From positions 26,001 to 90,000 of the forward strand of contig WPIO01000036.1 of NCBI GenBank assembly GCA_009760855.2: a DNA stretch of 64,000 nucleotides, read 5' to 3'. The notes under the pieces were generated by a model, which was not told the DNA's origin, ran no database searches, and was given only the letters and a program-made list of their open reading frames with translations. The DNA comes from Cristatella mucedo. Lineage: Eukaryota > Bryozoa > Phylactolaemata > Cristatellidae. The translations under genes were made by a program, and so were the position numbers. Positions 62,961-64,000 of the stretch are shown here, piece by piece. How positions within the stretch are numbered: position 1 is the first letter of the stretch; each line of letters begins with the position of its first letter.

Positions 62961-64000
62961 GCCATTAATGGAGACAAGGGTGGGGGCGTAACTCACGCAG
63001 AGAGTAAGTAGGTCGCACCGATAGCTGGGCTGCCGGTGTCCTGCGTCGCGAGCTGTCCACTGAGGCACACCGGCCTACGCCGGCCGAAGGCGAGATAATG
63101 GTCCCATGGAAACGTAGGAGGAGGAGGAGGAGGGGAGGGGGTTCAAATGATGACTTTCGCTCGACGTACTTAGTACAGCTTGACAGAGTACCGGCAGCTG
63201 CCAAAGTTCACGCTTGATCGAACCAATCATCGTTAGGCGCTTCTCGCTATGAGGAGTTCGGGCAGCTCCATCGAGACCGCCCGCTCCTGCAGCCGCAGCA
63301 GGCCGCTGCCAGATATAGTCTTCAGCAAAATTCGTCAAATCCCGCTTTGAGATCGCCTAGGTCTGACCATTGAAAGTGCTCTGTCATGAAGACTCTTGGG
63401 ACCCCGTCCGCAAAGAGATAGGTTGACAGACCTTCGTCTGCAGAGAGTCCGAAGCGGCTGCTCCAGCTGTTCAGCAGACGCTGGTGCCCGACGGCACAGC
63501 TGCTGTGGCCCCACGCTAAGCGCAGCTAGGCTGCTCTCCCCTCTAGAGAACTTCGTCGAACGTTCGTGCCGCGGCGCCTCGTGAGCTCTCAAGCGCCGGC
63601 TTGCCTCCTCCTCCTCCTCCTGCTCGCGGTTGCCCGTTTGTCACCCAGATCGGTTTCTGGGGGCTTCCAATGAGGGCGGGGCGGCGCGGGGGGGGGGGGG
63701 GGGGGGGGGGGGCGGGGCGGAGGAGCAGGGGAGGATCTAGAAGATGCGCTCTCGGAAAAAAGGGCGTTGAACGGCTGCAGCCACGTTTAGGGCAGCGCTG
63801 CTCCACCTCGCAAGCCAGACTTAGTGGCTGGTGGGGGCTCTCTATTATCCCCCCTTGGATACCTCTTCAGCTCTCTAAGCCCAAACTCTTGGCGGCGTTC
63901 CTCCGAGGCCGACAGAGCAGGAGCGGCTGCGGTGTTTCAGCAACTCGGTGAGAAATTCCGTCGGGCTGTTCGCTCCAGCGACCGTCAACGGCGACCGACG
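62961..64000. other. GC/CpG-rich region with poly-G run, no gene supported
   Basis: Base composition changes to GC-rich. It contains a (GGA)n-like run near 63,115-63,140, a (CTC)n run near 63,605-63,625 and about 22 consecutive G at 63,690-63,711. Several overlapping frames exist on both strands but none has a domain, splice context or start I can defend. It could be a CpG-rich promoter or first-exon region of a gene extending to the right. Confidence 0.4.

Overview
The window looks like nuclear DNA of an invertebrate animal. Protein genes are split by GT-AG introns, and the introns and spacers are packed with LINE and SINE fragments and very long (GA)n/(CT)n and (GT)n tracts. Two genes are recognisable by eye as animal orthologues, NOSIP and API5. 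The species cannot be fixed from sequence alone. A lophotrochozoan or another non-model invertebrate is plausible, but that is inference.

Layout, left to right. 1-3.72 kb is visibly AT-rich, unlike the rest. It holds the decayed remains of an integrated double-stranded-DNA virus-like element, mostly on the minus strand: a retroviral-type integrase, a protein with phage tail-fibre-type repeats, a PD-(D/E)XK (YqaJ-type) nuclease and a possible capsid fragment. A LINE fragment adjoins it. 4.62-5.75 kb (minus) is a single-exon rhodopsin-like GPCR. 9.0-26.17 kb (minus) is NOSIP, nine exons coding for 296 residues, with all intron phases compatible. 26.29-36.55 kb (plus) is API5, thirteen exons coding for 577 residues. 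The NOSIP and API5 start codons lie head to head with 121 bp between them, so a shared bidirectional promoter is likely. 40.35-55.8 kb (minus) carries the 3' part of a cell-surface receptor gene: an FN3 exon, a transmembrane exon, a short cytoplasmic exon, and a 771-codon last exon ending in a class I PDZ-binding tail (ETDV). At least one exon in the middle of that gene is unresolved and its 5' part is probably beyond the window. 62.9-64 kb is GC/CpG-rich with a long poly-G run and no gene I can support.

The repeats are dominated by 5'-truncated copies of a CR1/L2-like LINE whose 3' end forms a short hairpin followed by (ATT)n. One tRNA-derived SINE family (SINE-1) carries a 3' tail resembling this LINE tail. 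A second tRNA-like SINE family (SINE-2) does not. At three places a SINE sits inside a LINE copy, which gives relative ages. A further dispersed repeat (family C), present in four copies, is unclassified.

Gene structures were built by hand from reading frame, splice signals, phase agreement and remembered family similarity. No database search was possible. Repeat boundaries are approximate, generally to within about 20-50 bp.
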